Positions 1-7,261 of a DNA stretch of 23,318 nt are shown here, piece by piece; the first letter of the stretch is position 1; each line of letters opens with the position of its first letter. Both the position numbers and the translations under genes were made by a program. The stretch spans positions 1 through 23,318 of IMG/VR virus record IMGVR_UViG_3300006802_000600; one strand, written 5' to 3'. Under the pieces are notes generated by a model. That model ran no database searches. It was not told the DNA's origin and saw nothing but the letters and a program-made list of their open reading frames with translations. The DNA is from a virus.

Positions 1-829
1 CTGTCTGAGTAGGTCGTCCATATATTTCTGCTGGCATATTATATGATTCTTGAGTTCCACCAAATAGATCAAATGAAGGTATGTCTACATTAACTTCAGG
101 CATATACGTACCAAAGTTATCTACATTTCCTTGTTGAGCATTTGGTTGATTTGAAAATAAAACATCACTTTTTGTAACAAGACCTTTTTTAAGTCTATTA
201 GCAAGATCTGGATAATCTTTTTCTATACCTGCAATGTCAATACCTGCTTTTAATAATTGTGATTGATCTAATGCGTTTTGTGCTTCATACAATGTTTTTG
301 CTTGATCTGGTTTTAAACTGTTTAAATCATAACCTAACGCTTTGCCAGCCATCCATGTACTAAAATCAGCTTTAGGTGCTTCCGGGAACATAGTTTTATA
401 CATTGCGTTCATGGCACCTTTTGGATCAGTCAATAAATAGTTTTTGATAAATGGGTCATCAGTTTTATTAATCTGATTTTCTACTGCTCTCCATCTGTAT
501 TCAGTTTCAGTATTTTCATTTCTAACTTTTGTTAAGTCTGCTTGATCCTTAGCAAGACCAAATCGAGCCTGAACTGCTTTTGTGGATCTATCTATTGCAT
601 TTTGTCTTCCAGCATATCCACCAGACAAAGTGGCAAATAGTTTTTGTAATGGACTTTTATTTTGATAGAGTTGGCTAGAATATCCTCCAACACCTCCAAT
701 AATAGTATCAAACAATTTATTCTGATCTAATGACTTTAATTCTGCAGGCGTCATGTATTGCTGTGCAGGATTAATTTCAGTTCCCATTAATTTATCAATA
801 TCAAATAATGATGCTATATCTGCTGCCAT
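1..829 (-). CDS. Probable internal virion/ejection or tail protein, C-terminus beyond window
   Basis: This is an open frame of 276 codons from an ATG at 829 down to the window edge, with no stop, so the gene is truncated by the window. The start is supported by AGGAG five to six bases upstream, and that site overlaps the TAG stop of the previous gene. The protein begins MAADIASLFDIDKLMG and is hydrophilic, with many Gln, Asn, Lys and Asp. A short Gly/Ser stretch with GGVGGYSS (about residues 45-52) is followed by helical, charged sequence. I recognise no catalytic motif. Its position as the last gene of the tail part of the late operon, after two Gly/Ala-rich structural proteins, suggests an internal virion or DNA-ejection protein as in P22-like and T7-like phages. 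That role is inferred from position only. Confidence 0.75.
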   Translation of the reverse strand, partial: MAADIASLFDIDKLMGTEINPAQQYMTPAELKSLDQNKLFDTIIGGVGGYSSQLYQNKSPLQKLFATLSGGYAGRQNAIDRSTKAVQARFGLAKDQADLTKVRNENTETEYRWRAVENQINKTDDPFIKNYLLTDPKGAMNAMYKTMFPEAPKADFSTWMAGKALGYDLNSLKPDQAKTLYEAQNALDQSQLLKAGIDIAGIEKDYPDLANRLKKGLVTKSDVLFSNQPNAQQGNVDNFGTYMPEVNVDIPSFDLFGGTQESYNMPAEIYGRPTQT

Positions 830-837
830 GTTTGCTC

Positions 838-1647
838 CTAAACTAAGCTTCGTCTGCTTGTTATTCTTGGAATATATGTATTTAACATACCACCCTTGTT
901 ATCTTTATTGCTTGCAGTTTTGTATCCAAAATTAATACCTTGACCTGCTACAGATGGATCACCTCTGGTAATGCCACCTCCACCACTACCTGTTTGCATT
1001 TGTGGTTGATATGTATCAAATAATGATGCTACACCTGTAAGACCCATAACTGTTTTAAATGGATTTTCTTTAGCATAATCATACGCATCTGTTCCAATTT
1101 GTTTGATCTTACCCATCAGTGATGTATCGGTAGTATCAGTAATTGAATTAATTTTATTTGAAAAAGCTAAATTTGGATTTGTTTGACCCATATTATCCAT
1201 GAGTAAATTTTTTGCTTGTAAATTATTTGGCATTCCAGATGCACCATAAGCAAAATTAGGTGCATAACCTACCATATCATTACCTAATGCAGCGTAAGGA
1301 TTTGATTGTGATAATACTCCAAAATCGCCTTGAGGGTATAATTGATTAAATGCGTTTTGTTGGCTAAAGTTAATACCTGCTGATCCTGTACCAGCACCTA
1401 CTGTTGGTACTGCGTTTGCTACAGATAAATCTGCTAAATTTTCAGTGATTCCACTCTTAATACCTTGACTGGCAGCTTCAGATCCTGCACCACCAAAAAA
1501 TCCTGCAATGTCATTATAAAATAAGCTATCAGGCCCACCAAACAATCCTCCTGATACACCACCCAACATGGCACCCTTCATAGGATCTTTGCCAGTAGCT
1601 AAAGATGTTGCAGCACCTATACCAGCACCTATTAAGACATGAGCCAT
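838..1647 (-). CDS. Putative internal virion/ejection protein with Gly/Ala-rich N-terminus
   Basis: A 269-aa protein whose first about 40 residues are small and hydrophobic (MAHVLIGAGIGAATSLATG, then further GG and GA pairs). This type of segment is frequent at the N-terminus of podophage ejection or internal virion proteins and could be membrane-active. The middle is rich in Asn, Gln and Gly, and residues about 215-240 contain a GSGGGG linker. No enzyme motif is visible. The ATG at 1647 overlaps the stop of the preceding gene by one base (TAATG), so translation is probably coupled. The neighbouring genes on both sides look structural. The role in DNA ejection or tail assembly is inference from composition and position. 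It could equally be a tail-tip component. Confidence 0.75.
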   Translation of the reverse strand: MAHVLIGAGIGAATSLATGKDPMKGAMLGGVSGGLFGGPDSLFYNDIAGFFGGAGSEAASQGIKSGITENLADLSVANAVPTVGAGTGSAGINFSQQNAFNQLYPQGDFGVLSQSNPYAALGNDMVGYAPNFAYGASGMPNNLQAKNLLMDNMGQTNPNLAFSNKINSITDTTDTSLMGKIKQIGTDAYDYAKENPFKTVMGLTGVASLFDTYQPQMQTGSGGGGITRGDPSVAGQGINFGYKTASNKDNKGGMLNTYIPRITSRRSLV

Positions 1648-2453
1648 TACTTGCCTCCACCAGAGGATTTAGTAGTAGTAACTTGTCCCATAGGAGCACC
1701 ATAAGCTGCACCCAAGTATGAAGCAAGTTTATTGTATGGTAAGTTTTGACCAAATTCATATCTTGCAATATCAGCATCAAGTGCTTGTTGTTGGTAATCT
1801 TCTGAAATTTGACCAATATTTAATAATTGATTGATATCTTGATAATCTGCTTGTGCCATTTGTGGAGCACCAGCAGTTGCTTGCATTTGTCTTGCTCTTT
1901 CGTCTGCATAGTTTGAATAACCTAATTCACCAGCTTTATTAACTAATGTATTAGCAAATGTTTGTGATGCTCGATCTTGTAAATCACCCATAGCACCAGA
2001 ACCATAACGACCTGCTTTAGATGATTGTGATGCAACATTTTTCAATGTATCAAAATATTGTTGACCTGCAGCTTGACCCATGCCTCTCATAGCATCTTGT
2101 AAAAATGGATTGTTTCCTAAATATTGACCTTGTATTGTTGCCATTTGTTGTTGCTGGGCCGCAGGCAATAAAGCATTTCCTGCTAACGCTCTATTTTGAG
2201 CAGCTTGCAATGCAGATTGAGTTTGAGCAGACGGAGAAATAAATGTTTGTCCGGGATAATATTGAGGAGTGTCAGCTTGATATAACTGTTTTGCCTCTTC
2301 AAGTCCGTATTGCACGAATGGACGTACAGTTGGATCTAATTGGTTTTGTGTTGTAGACGAACTACCTCCACCACCACCTCCTTTGTAGAATGTCAATAAT
2401 TGCACCATTCCTGTTCCAAAGAAAATGTTAAATATTTTGTGAAAAGGTATCAT
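1647..2453 (-). CDS. Structural protein with FHK-type N-terminal leader (copy 2)
   Basis: A 268-aa protein. Residues 1-22 are a hydrophobic leader (MIPFHKIFNIFFGTGMVQLL, then TF) closely matching the start of the otherwise unrelated 185-aa protein at 16569-17126. Residues 24-33 are a Gly/Ser linker. From about residue 38 the chain is Gln/Ala-rich and probably helical (LEEAKQLYQ at 51-59, a QQQQ run near 100-103, and further Ala/Gln helices up to 180). This body resembles Gln/Ala-rich virion proteins of marine podophages that usually begin at the Gly/Ser stretch, so the leader looks added. The ATG overlaps the TGA of the upstream GNAT-like gene as ATGA. A structural or ejection role is inferred from context; the leader's function is unknown. 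Confidence 0.75.
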   Translation of the reverse strand: MIPFHKIFNIFFGTGMVQLLTFYKGGGGGGSSSTTQNQLDPTVRPFVQYGLEEAKQLYQADTPQYYPGQTFISPSAQTQSALQAAQNRALAGNALLPAAQQQQMATIQGQYLGNNPFLQDAMRGMGQAAGQQYFDTLKNVASQSSKAGRYGSGAMGDLQDRASQTFANTLVNKAGELGYSNYADERARQMQATAGAPQMAQADYQDINQLLNIGQISEDYQQQALDADIARYEFGQNLPYNKLASYLGAAYGAPMGQVTTTKSSGGGK

Positions 2454-2860
2454 AGTTTTAACTCCATTAGTGTATATTTAGGTTTCATATTCCATTTGAT
2501 TCGCCATAATCGTTCTATAGCTTTTAGCTTGGTTGAGCCTTGAATTGATGTGCCACCATTTTGTTTTACCCACTCAACAAATTGATTCCATGCTTCTTGA
2601 CTTGTTGTACCACCTATATAAGTGATATAACAAACACGATCATTGGGATATGTAACCCATTGAATAGTTAATGCACAAGTACATTTTTTTTCTTGATTTA
2701 ACACTAAAAGTAATATGCAATTACCTTCAGCAGTAAATAATTTAAGTTGATCAATAGTGAATTCACCATTGCCTGCGTCTAATGCTCTTTGTAAGTGAGG
2801 AATTGCAAGGCACCAGTATTGGTGAACCAACTGTTGTGGAATAACAAACAGTGTGTCCAT
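2450..2860 (-). CDS. GNAT-like small phage protein (copy 2)
   Basis: A 136-aa protein resembling the small GNAT-fold proteins that many podophages encode near virion genes. The pattern ALTIQWVTYPNDRVCYITYIGG (starting at residue 63, beta strands around a YP turn) followed by an EAWNQFVEWVKQNGG helix (89-103) fits the fold. The C-terminal GRxGWxR motif seen in better conserved members is not recognisable here. It aligns over its full length with the protein at 17123-17512. The ATG at 2860 has AAAGGAG eight bases upstream, so the start is secure. Whether it binds acetyl-CoA is unknown; it may be a virion component rather than an enzyme. It is translationally coupled by ATGA to the FHK-leader protein downstream. 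Confidence 0.75.
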   Translation of the reverse strand: MDTLFVIPQQLVHQYWCLAIPHLQRALDAGNGEFTIDQLKLFTAEGNCILLLVLNQEKKCTCALTIQWVTYPNDRVCYITYIGGTTSQEAWNQFVEWVKQNGGTSIQGSTKLKAIERLWRIKWNMKPKYTLMELKL

Positions 2861-2898
2861 AAGATATACTCCTTTGAGTCTATCCTATTTTATCATAT

Positions 2899-2927
2899 AC
2901 TATAAGTCTGCCCTGACTACCCAACAA
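2899..2927 (-). promoter_or_regulatory. Possible sigma-70-like promoter before the second GNAT-like gene
   Basis: On the minus strand TTGTTG (2922-2927) and TATAGT (2899-2904) are separated by exactly 17 bases, followed by the 56-base gap before the GNAT-like gene, one of the few real gaps in this operon. The -10 box matches the consensus in five of six positions, the -35 box in only three. It could be a secondary late promoter or chance in AT-rich DNA. Confidence 0.25.
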
Positions 2928-3723
2928 TAAGATATCTATAAGTTTTGTCTGCAATATTGTTAGCAAAGTGAGCAATAGTCGCCTCACCTTTACCTGTATT
3001 AGATATATAGATGTTGTTTACATTATTAGGTGCTACATAGTTAACTGTACAGATAACTGATGGTATTGCAGGTCTAATAAATGGTGATGTTTGTGCAGGA
3101 CTAGACCATAAAGATATATCTGTAGAAGATGTTGCACCTGCTAATTCTACATAATCACCTGCTGTTAATTCTAAAAATAGATTCATAGCACCAATCATTT
3201 CAGATGGATCACCTGTTGATTTTCTTGCAGGTAAACCAAAACGACTTGCTGATCTCGTTACATCTGCACCATTAACACGATACCAAATTTCTGCAAATTC
3301 ACCATCATTACTATTGTTTTGTAACTGTACTGTAAATGTTATGTTATATGTACCTGCATTTCTTACATACATTCTTGATGGTGTGCCACTATTAACATAA
3401 ATGCCATTACTGATTTCTGTTGTATCAAATACCACAACTGCTGTATTACCAATTGATGGTGCTAACTGCGTTGTAGTGTCGCTAAATACTCCATAAGGTG
3501 TTGTATCAAAAAATGCTTCTGTAGAGTATGGCATTAAATAGATTACTGAATCATAACCTATTCGTTCATCATAAATGGTAGTTGTATTTGCCCACCCAGT
3601 ATTTAATGTAATTTCACCAGTATTGTTAGATTTACCTTCTACTAAGTTGTTAACTACTTCAGCTACTAATCGAGGTTCAGCTCCCTGAAAAGGTAGCTTA
3701 CGATACATATTATTACGAGCCAT
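2917..3723 (-). CDS. Jelly-roll-like virion/tail surface protein
   Basis: A 268-aa protein, mostly predicted beta. Residues 1-70 (MARNNMYRKLPFQGAEPRLV, then VVNNLVEGK and an NTG-ITL-NTG stretch) look like an attachment region. Residues about 117-232 have the strand pattern and motifs of C1q/TNF-like jelly rolls used by phage tail and capsid decorations: YVRNAGTYNITFTVQLQN, EIWYRVNG, FLELTAGDYVELAGA, then IRPAIPSVICTVNYV. No enzymatic motif is seen. It starts one base into the stop of the propeller-like gene (TAATG) and ends at a 56-base gap. Likely a surface-exposed tail or head-tail component. Assignment to a particular part of the particle is inference. Confidence 0.75.
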   Translation of the reverse strand: MARNNMYRKLPFQGAEPRLVAEVVNNLVEGKSNNTGEITLNTGWANTTTIYDERIGYDSVIYLMPYSTEAFFDTTPYGVFSDTTTQLAPSIGNTAVVVFDTTEISNGIYVNSGTPSRMYVRNAGTYNITFTVQLQNNSNDGEFAEIWYRVNGADVTRSASRFGLPARKSTGDPSEMIGAMNLFLELTAGDYVELAGATSSTDISLWSSPAQTSPFIRPAIPSVICTVNYVAPNNVNNIYISNTGKGEATIAHFANNIADKTYRYLIVG

Positions 3724-5177
3724 TATCTATTGCCTGTTTTAATATAATCTATATCAAGTGCTATTACATTGCTCCATAATGTTCCTAAAGGCTCTATCGC
3801 TATTCTGTGATATCGCCCACCTGACCTTAAAGATGTTCTGCCAATATTACTTGTATTGTATGGAGAACTAAATACTAATGGATCAAATAAGTTTTTACGA
3901 GATGCTATCTTAATTGTCGATAAACCATTTACACCACCAGAACCTACAGTATCAATTTGTGGTCTAATTAGATTAATGACTGAGTTATATCCAAACTCTA
4001 AATCAGATGTAATAATTTCTGAATTATAATTTGATCCAGTAAAGGTTACTATTTTATTACCTCTGGCACCTGCAAATAAGAACTTACCACCTACGAACAC
4101 TCGATCATCTAGTGATGCAGGCATAGCTTCTAATGTTCCATATAGGCTATCTAATGTTTCTAATACCACACCTGCTGTTGCAATATTACCTAAAACATCA
4201 GCATCTGTAACAACTCTTGACCATTTATTTAATTGCCAATTGTATACTAATGTACTTCTTTGACCTTGAACGTTTGGATAATTCCATACTACTAATTTTT
4301 TAACTGGATCTACAGATGTAGACATAGTGTCTATATCAGTTAATGCAACATCATCAAAAAAGTATCTGTCTACTTTTTCTGTACCAATTCCTTGAACTCT
4401 AGTTCCATCACATTTGTAAAAACCATCATCAGATAAGAAAAATGTTTCATTTCCAAACTGAGCAATAGATCCACCATCAATACATCCTAAGCCTCTTGAG
4501 ATTGTATCGAACTGGAAGAATAAAGGTGAGCCTACGTATGACATACGCACAATAGCTTTTTCTAAGAATATAAGACCAAACTCTCCCCCTGACAGCCCAG
4601 TAATATTTCCCCCATCTCCGAGCAATTGAAAATCTGACTGACTTGTAGAACCTGACACCCATAAGGTCTCATCGTTGATATCCGACCAGATAACTTTAGT
4701 TGGGTCTGATCCAGTATTTAAATTAGCAGCAACGACAAAGTCACGCACAACTGTTACAAATTTAGCAATAGGTGCAGATGCAGATACATCGGCAAATACT
4801 GATGATGATCCAATATACCATGCTTGTAGTTTCTCTTGATCATTGGCACCAATAATAGCATTACCAAACTGAGTAAATCTCCATGGCGATGTAGAGGAAT
4901 AACCACCTACTTTAGAAACATCATCCAAATTTCTATTGGTAGGATTGTATTTAAATAACTTAGTAGAACCTCCACCTAGGATTTGTACGTTATCACCATA
5001 CTTACCAACTAATACTGAATTTAATGCCTCGCTTCCTGCATTAGAATAATCTTCTGCATTTGGAAATGGTGCATAACCCAATGATACTGGATATACATTT
5101 CTAGCATCTCTTAAGCTACCAGAGACTGCGTGTTGATCAGGTGTCCATTCACCAAGAGATATTCTTGTTGTCGTCAT
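3723..5177 (-). CDS. Head-tail/tail stabilisation protein, P22 gp10-like beta-propeller type
   Basis: A 484-aa protein built of repeated blade-like segments: GDNVQILGGGSTKLFKYN (starting near residue 60), PWRFTQFGNAIIGAN (near 98), FVTVVRDFVVAAN, KVIWSDINDETLW, then GNETFFLSDDGFYKCDG with a following DRYFFDDV. This combination is typical of podophage proteins annotated as packaged-DNA stabilisation protein (P22 gp10) or T7 gp12-like tail tube. These form the lower part of the tail below the adaptor ring. The ATG at 5177 overlaps the stop of the adhesin gene as ATGA, and the stop overlaps the next ATG. The family call is from recalled pattern, not a search. A T7 gp12-like nozzle is the main alternative. 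Confidence 0.75.
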   Translation of the reverse strand: MTTTRISLGEWTPDQHAVSGSLRDARNVYPVSLGYAPFPNAEDYSNAGSEALNSVLVGKYGDNVQILGGGSTKLFKYNPTNRNLDDVSKVGGYSSTSPWRFTQFGNAIIGANDQEKLQAWYIGSSSVFADVSASAPIAKFVTVVRDFVVAANLNTGSDPTKVIWSDINDETLWVSGSTSQSDFQLLGDGGNITGLSGGEFGLIFLEKAIVRMSYVGSPLFFQFDTISRGLGCIDGGSIAQFGNETFFLSDDGFYKCDGTRVQGIGTEKVDRYFFDDVALTDIDTMSTSVDPVKKLVVWNYPNVQGQRSTLVYNWQLNKWSRVVTDADVLGNIATAGVVLETLDSLYGTLEAMPASLDDRVFVGGKFLFAGARGNKIVTFTGSNYNSEIITSDLEFGYNSVINLIRPQIDTVGSGGVNGLSTIKIASRKNLFDPLVFSSPYNTSNIGRTSLRSGGRYHRIAIEPLGTLWSNVIALDIDYIKTGNR

Positions 5178-6133
5178 GCGTAATTAATCCCATTATAAAA
5201 AGTACCTGCTGTGACATTGCCTGCGTTAGTAGAAGGAAATGCTCTTCCTAAACCCCATATAATACGTACACATCCTTTAGCACCATATCCTGATGAACCA
5301 GATGCGTCAGCACCACCACCCCCACCACCATATAGTCCACCATTTTTACCTTGACCATCTTGTCCACCAGAGCCACCAGTTCCTGAAGCACCTTGTTCGT
5401 ATCCTCTGTTTATACCAGACGTACCTTGTCCAAATGGGTTTACTCCACCACCACCTGCTGCTTGAGAATCGCCACCACCACCTCTACCACCTGCACCACC
5501 AGTTACAGAGTTACCATTGCCTGAATAACCACCTGCACCTGATCCACCTCGACCTGCTGTGTCATCATATCCTGAAGTAGTACCACCAGAACCACCACCT
5601 TGTCCATTATATGAACCACCAGTACCCGGAGCAGATGGACTGTTTGGTGATATACCACCTCCTCCACGCACAGTTGTAGTGTTTATAAAATAACTATCAC
5701 CACCATTTTGTAATCCATAGTCATTACCTACACCTGCCTGACCTACAACAACTGTATATAACGCACCCGGAGAAACGGCAATATTATTTCGCCAACCTAA
5801 ACCACCACCTCCACCTCCGTTGCCTGCAGCACCTGAGTGGTATCCACCACCACCTCCACCTATTGCAACTGCACAAACAGAATAAACACCATCTGGGCAG
5901 GTCCAATCAGTTGTACCTACTGTGGTATATAATGCTTGACCTTGAATGCTGAATGTACCACTATACCAATCTGTAATACTAATTACGCTATTATTGGCAG
6001 TTCTATTTCTAGTTGAAGTTGTTGCTAATCTACGAGATGCAACTTCATTAAAACTGATTTGCGTACCAGATGCACGTTGTAGTTCTATATTAGCGTCATC
6101 AAAACTAATTTGACCTGATGATTGAACAGCCAT
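5174..6133 (-). CDS. Glycine-rich tail adhesin
   Basis: A 319-aa protein. Residues 8-61 hold three related strands (QISFDDANIEL, QISFNEVASRRL, VISITDWYSGTF), a pattern common at the base of marine phage fibre proteins. Residues about 68-90 form a small beta domain. Residues 92-290 are dominated by Gly runs (GGGGGG at 92-97, GGGGGG at 106-111, and many later GGxGG units), suggesting a polyglycine-II-like sandwich as known for the gp38 adhesin of phage S16. The end, RIIWGLGRAFPSTNAG, is typical of marine phage glycine-rich proteins. It directly follows the S74 fibre gene (one-base TAATG overlap), matching a fibre followed by its tip adhesin. Receptor binding is inferred. Confidence 0.8.
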   Translation of the reverse strand: MAVQSSGQISFDDANIELQRASGTQISFNEVASRRLATTSTRNRTANNSVISITDWYSGTFSIQGQALYTTVGTTDWTCPDGVYSVCAVAIGGGGGGYHSGAAGNGGGGGGLGWRNNIAVSPGALYTVVVGQAGVGNDYGLQNGGDSYFINTTTVRGGGGISPNSPSAPGTGGSYNGQGGGSGGTTSGYDDTAGRGGSGAGGYSGNGNSVTGGAGGRGGGGDSQAAGGGGVNPFGQGTSGINRGYEQGASGTGGSGGQDGQGKNGGLYGGGGGGADASGSSGYGAKGCVRIIWGLGRAFPSTNAGNVTAGTFYNGINYA

Positions 6134-6879
6134 TATTCACCTTTCAATAAATCAACTTCTGCTTTTAACTCTTTAATTGCCTCTATTAATAACGGAACTA
6201 ATCTATCATAGTGAACTGTCATATATTGTTCATCAATTGGTGCAGGTGATATAACTTCAGGTAATACTTTATTTACTTCCTGAGCAGATACACCTACTTC
6301 TTTATGAATTTCATATCCTAAATCAACGGCAGTTTGGTTAGCATGATAGTAAAATCCATTTAAACTACATACTTTATCCAAAGCATCTTCTATGTTGCCT
6401 AATTTAGTTTTTAAACGATCATCTGAATAGTATGCAGTAATGTTGTTTGTCGCTCTGATCTCACCTGCTGTTCCAGAAGCTGCAGTGCCAATACCAATAG
6501 ATTGAAACTCAACGTTGTTTGAAACTCCTAACCCTAAGTTAGCACGAGCAGTCACTAAGTCAGTAGAACCTAAGCCACCTTGTGCAAATGATAATGGAGT
6601 AGTTAAACCAGTAATTTCAGTAATATCTGAGTTCACACCTGATTTAGCAGCACCAATATTTGTTCTAGCAGTTGTTGCATTATTAGCACCAGTACCACCT
6701 GCAACGATAGGTAATAAATCACCATTTGTACCTGCGTAGAAGTCTGCCAAATGAGCCATAACTTCTCGTATAGCGTTGTTAATACCAGATGGTGGGCAGT
6801 TTTCAGCAATGTTAATACTATCTATATCAACGTTGTTTGCTGCCGTTGCATCATATTCACTGATCTTTGTACGTGCCAT
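6133..6879 (-). CDS. Tail fibre with C-terminal S74 self-cleaving chaperone domain
   Basis: A 248-aa protein. Residues 1-50 (MARTKISEYDATAANNVDID, then CPPSGINNAIREVMAHL) are a fibre-base region common in marine phages. Residues 61-78 and 101-117 are two copies of the collar/fibre repeat GG(T/L)G-x-x-x-x-TAR-x-N(I/L)G. Residues 150-248 are an intramolecular chaperone of the Peptidase S74 family: YYSDDRLK with Ser152 and Lys157 spaced five apart like the Ser911/Lys916 dyad of endosialidase NF, GVSAQEVNKVLPEVI (196-210), and a C-terminal trimeric helix VHYDRLVPLLIEAIKELKAE. In this family the domain folds the trimer and then cleaves itself off just before the Ser. The mature fibre would then be about 151 residues. 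Family and residues are seen; cleavage is expected from the family. Confidence 0.9.
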   Translation of the reverse strand: MARTKISEYDATAANNVDIDSINIAENCPPSGINNAIREVMAHLADFYAGTNGDLLPIVAGGTGANNATTARTNIGAAKSGVNSDITEITGLTTPLSFAQGGLGSTDLVTARANLGLGVSNNVEFQSIGIGTAASGTAGEIRATNNITAYYSDDRLKTKLGNIEDALDKVCSLNGFYYHANQTAVDLGYEIHKEVGVSAQEVNKVLPEVISPAPIDEQYMTVHYDRLVPLLIEAIKELKAEVDLLKGE

Positions 6880-6889
6880 TTATATTTCC

Positions 6890-7258
6890 TTAAGGGTTTA
6901 TTATATCAGTCCAAGATTCATTGCCGGGAGCAACTGGACTCCACTCTTGACCTTTTCTGTATGAGTCAGCAGTAAAACTTGCTACTGCGTTCATTCTGGT
7001 GCTTAAGTTAGCAGGACTTCTGATAGCATTAGATACCATAAATCCACTAGCATTAACTGCACCAAGAATAGGTGTTCTAACTCTTATTGCATTACAAGTT
7101 ACTGATGCTTGTGCTAATACTCTACCAGTAGAACCTTGCAATATTTGAGTCGAGAGAACTTCACATTCTCCCGATGCAAATAATTGTGCAACACCCTCAC
7201 GAATCTCAGGTGGTCTAGTTGAGTATGGTACTGAACCAAGTGAGTATAGTCCTAGCAT
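6890..7258 (-). CDS. Small structural protein of the tail region, unknown
   Basis: A 122-aa protein beginning MLGLYSLGSVPYSTRPPEI and mostly predicted beta (GECEVLSTQILQGSTGRVLA, then ASVTCNAIRVRTPI). It ends with a GQEWSPVAPGNESW segment. I do not recognise a family. It starts three bases after the stop of the 1730-aa gene and ends ten bases before the S74 fibre start, so it sits between the largest tail protein and the fibre and is probably a linker or accessory fibre component. Two Cys residues (about 32 and 55) are noteworthy but not arranged like a metal site. Confidence 0.7.
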   Translation of the reverse strand: MLGLYSLGSVPYSTRPPEIREGVAQLFASGECEVLSTQILQGSTGRVLAQASVTCNAIRVRTPILGAVNASGFMVSNAIRSPANLSTRMNAVASFTADSYRKGQEWSPVAPGNESWTDIINP

Positions 7259-7261
7259 TTA

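Noticed and set aside
753-935. Plus-strand 60-aa frame at the junction of two minus-strand genes
   Set aside because: It lies across the ends of two well-supported opposite-strand genes, has no RBS and no recognisable protein character.
1529-1816. Minus-strand 95-aa frame bridging two structural genes
   Set aside because: It overlaps both genes in another frame, while those genes have good coupling (TAATG) and sensible composition.
5293-5580. Plus-strand His/Leu-rich 95-aa frame
   Set aside because: It is the antisense of the Gly-rich adhesin: ACC/CCA complements of GGT codons read as His, Pro and Leu.
5300-5880. Repeated ACCACC patterns that look like a repeat array
   Set aside because: They follow from Gly-run codons in the adhesin; there is no constant repeat plus spacer structure, so this is not CRISPR.
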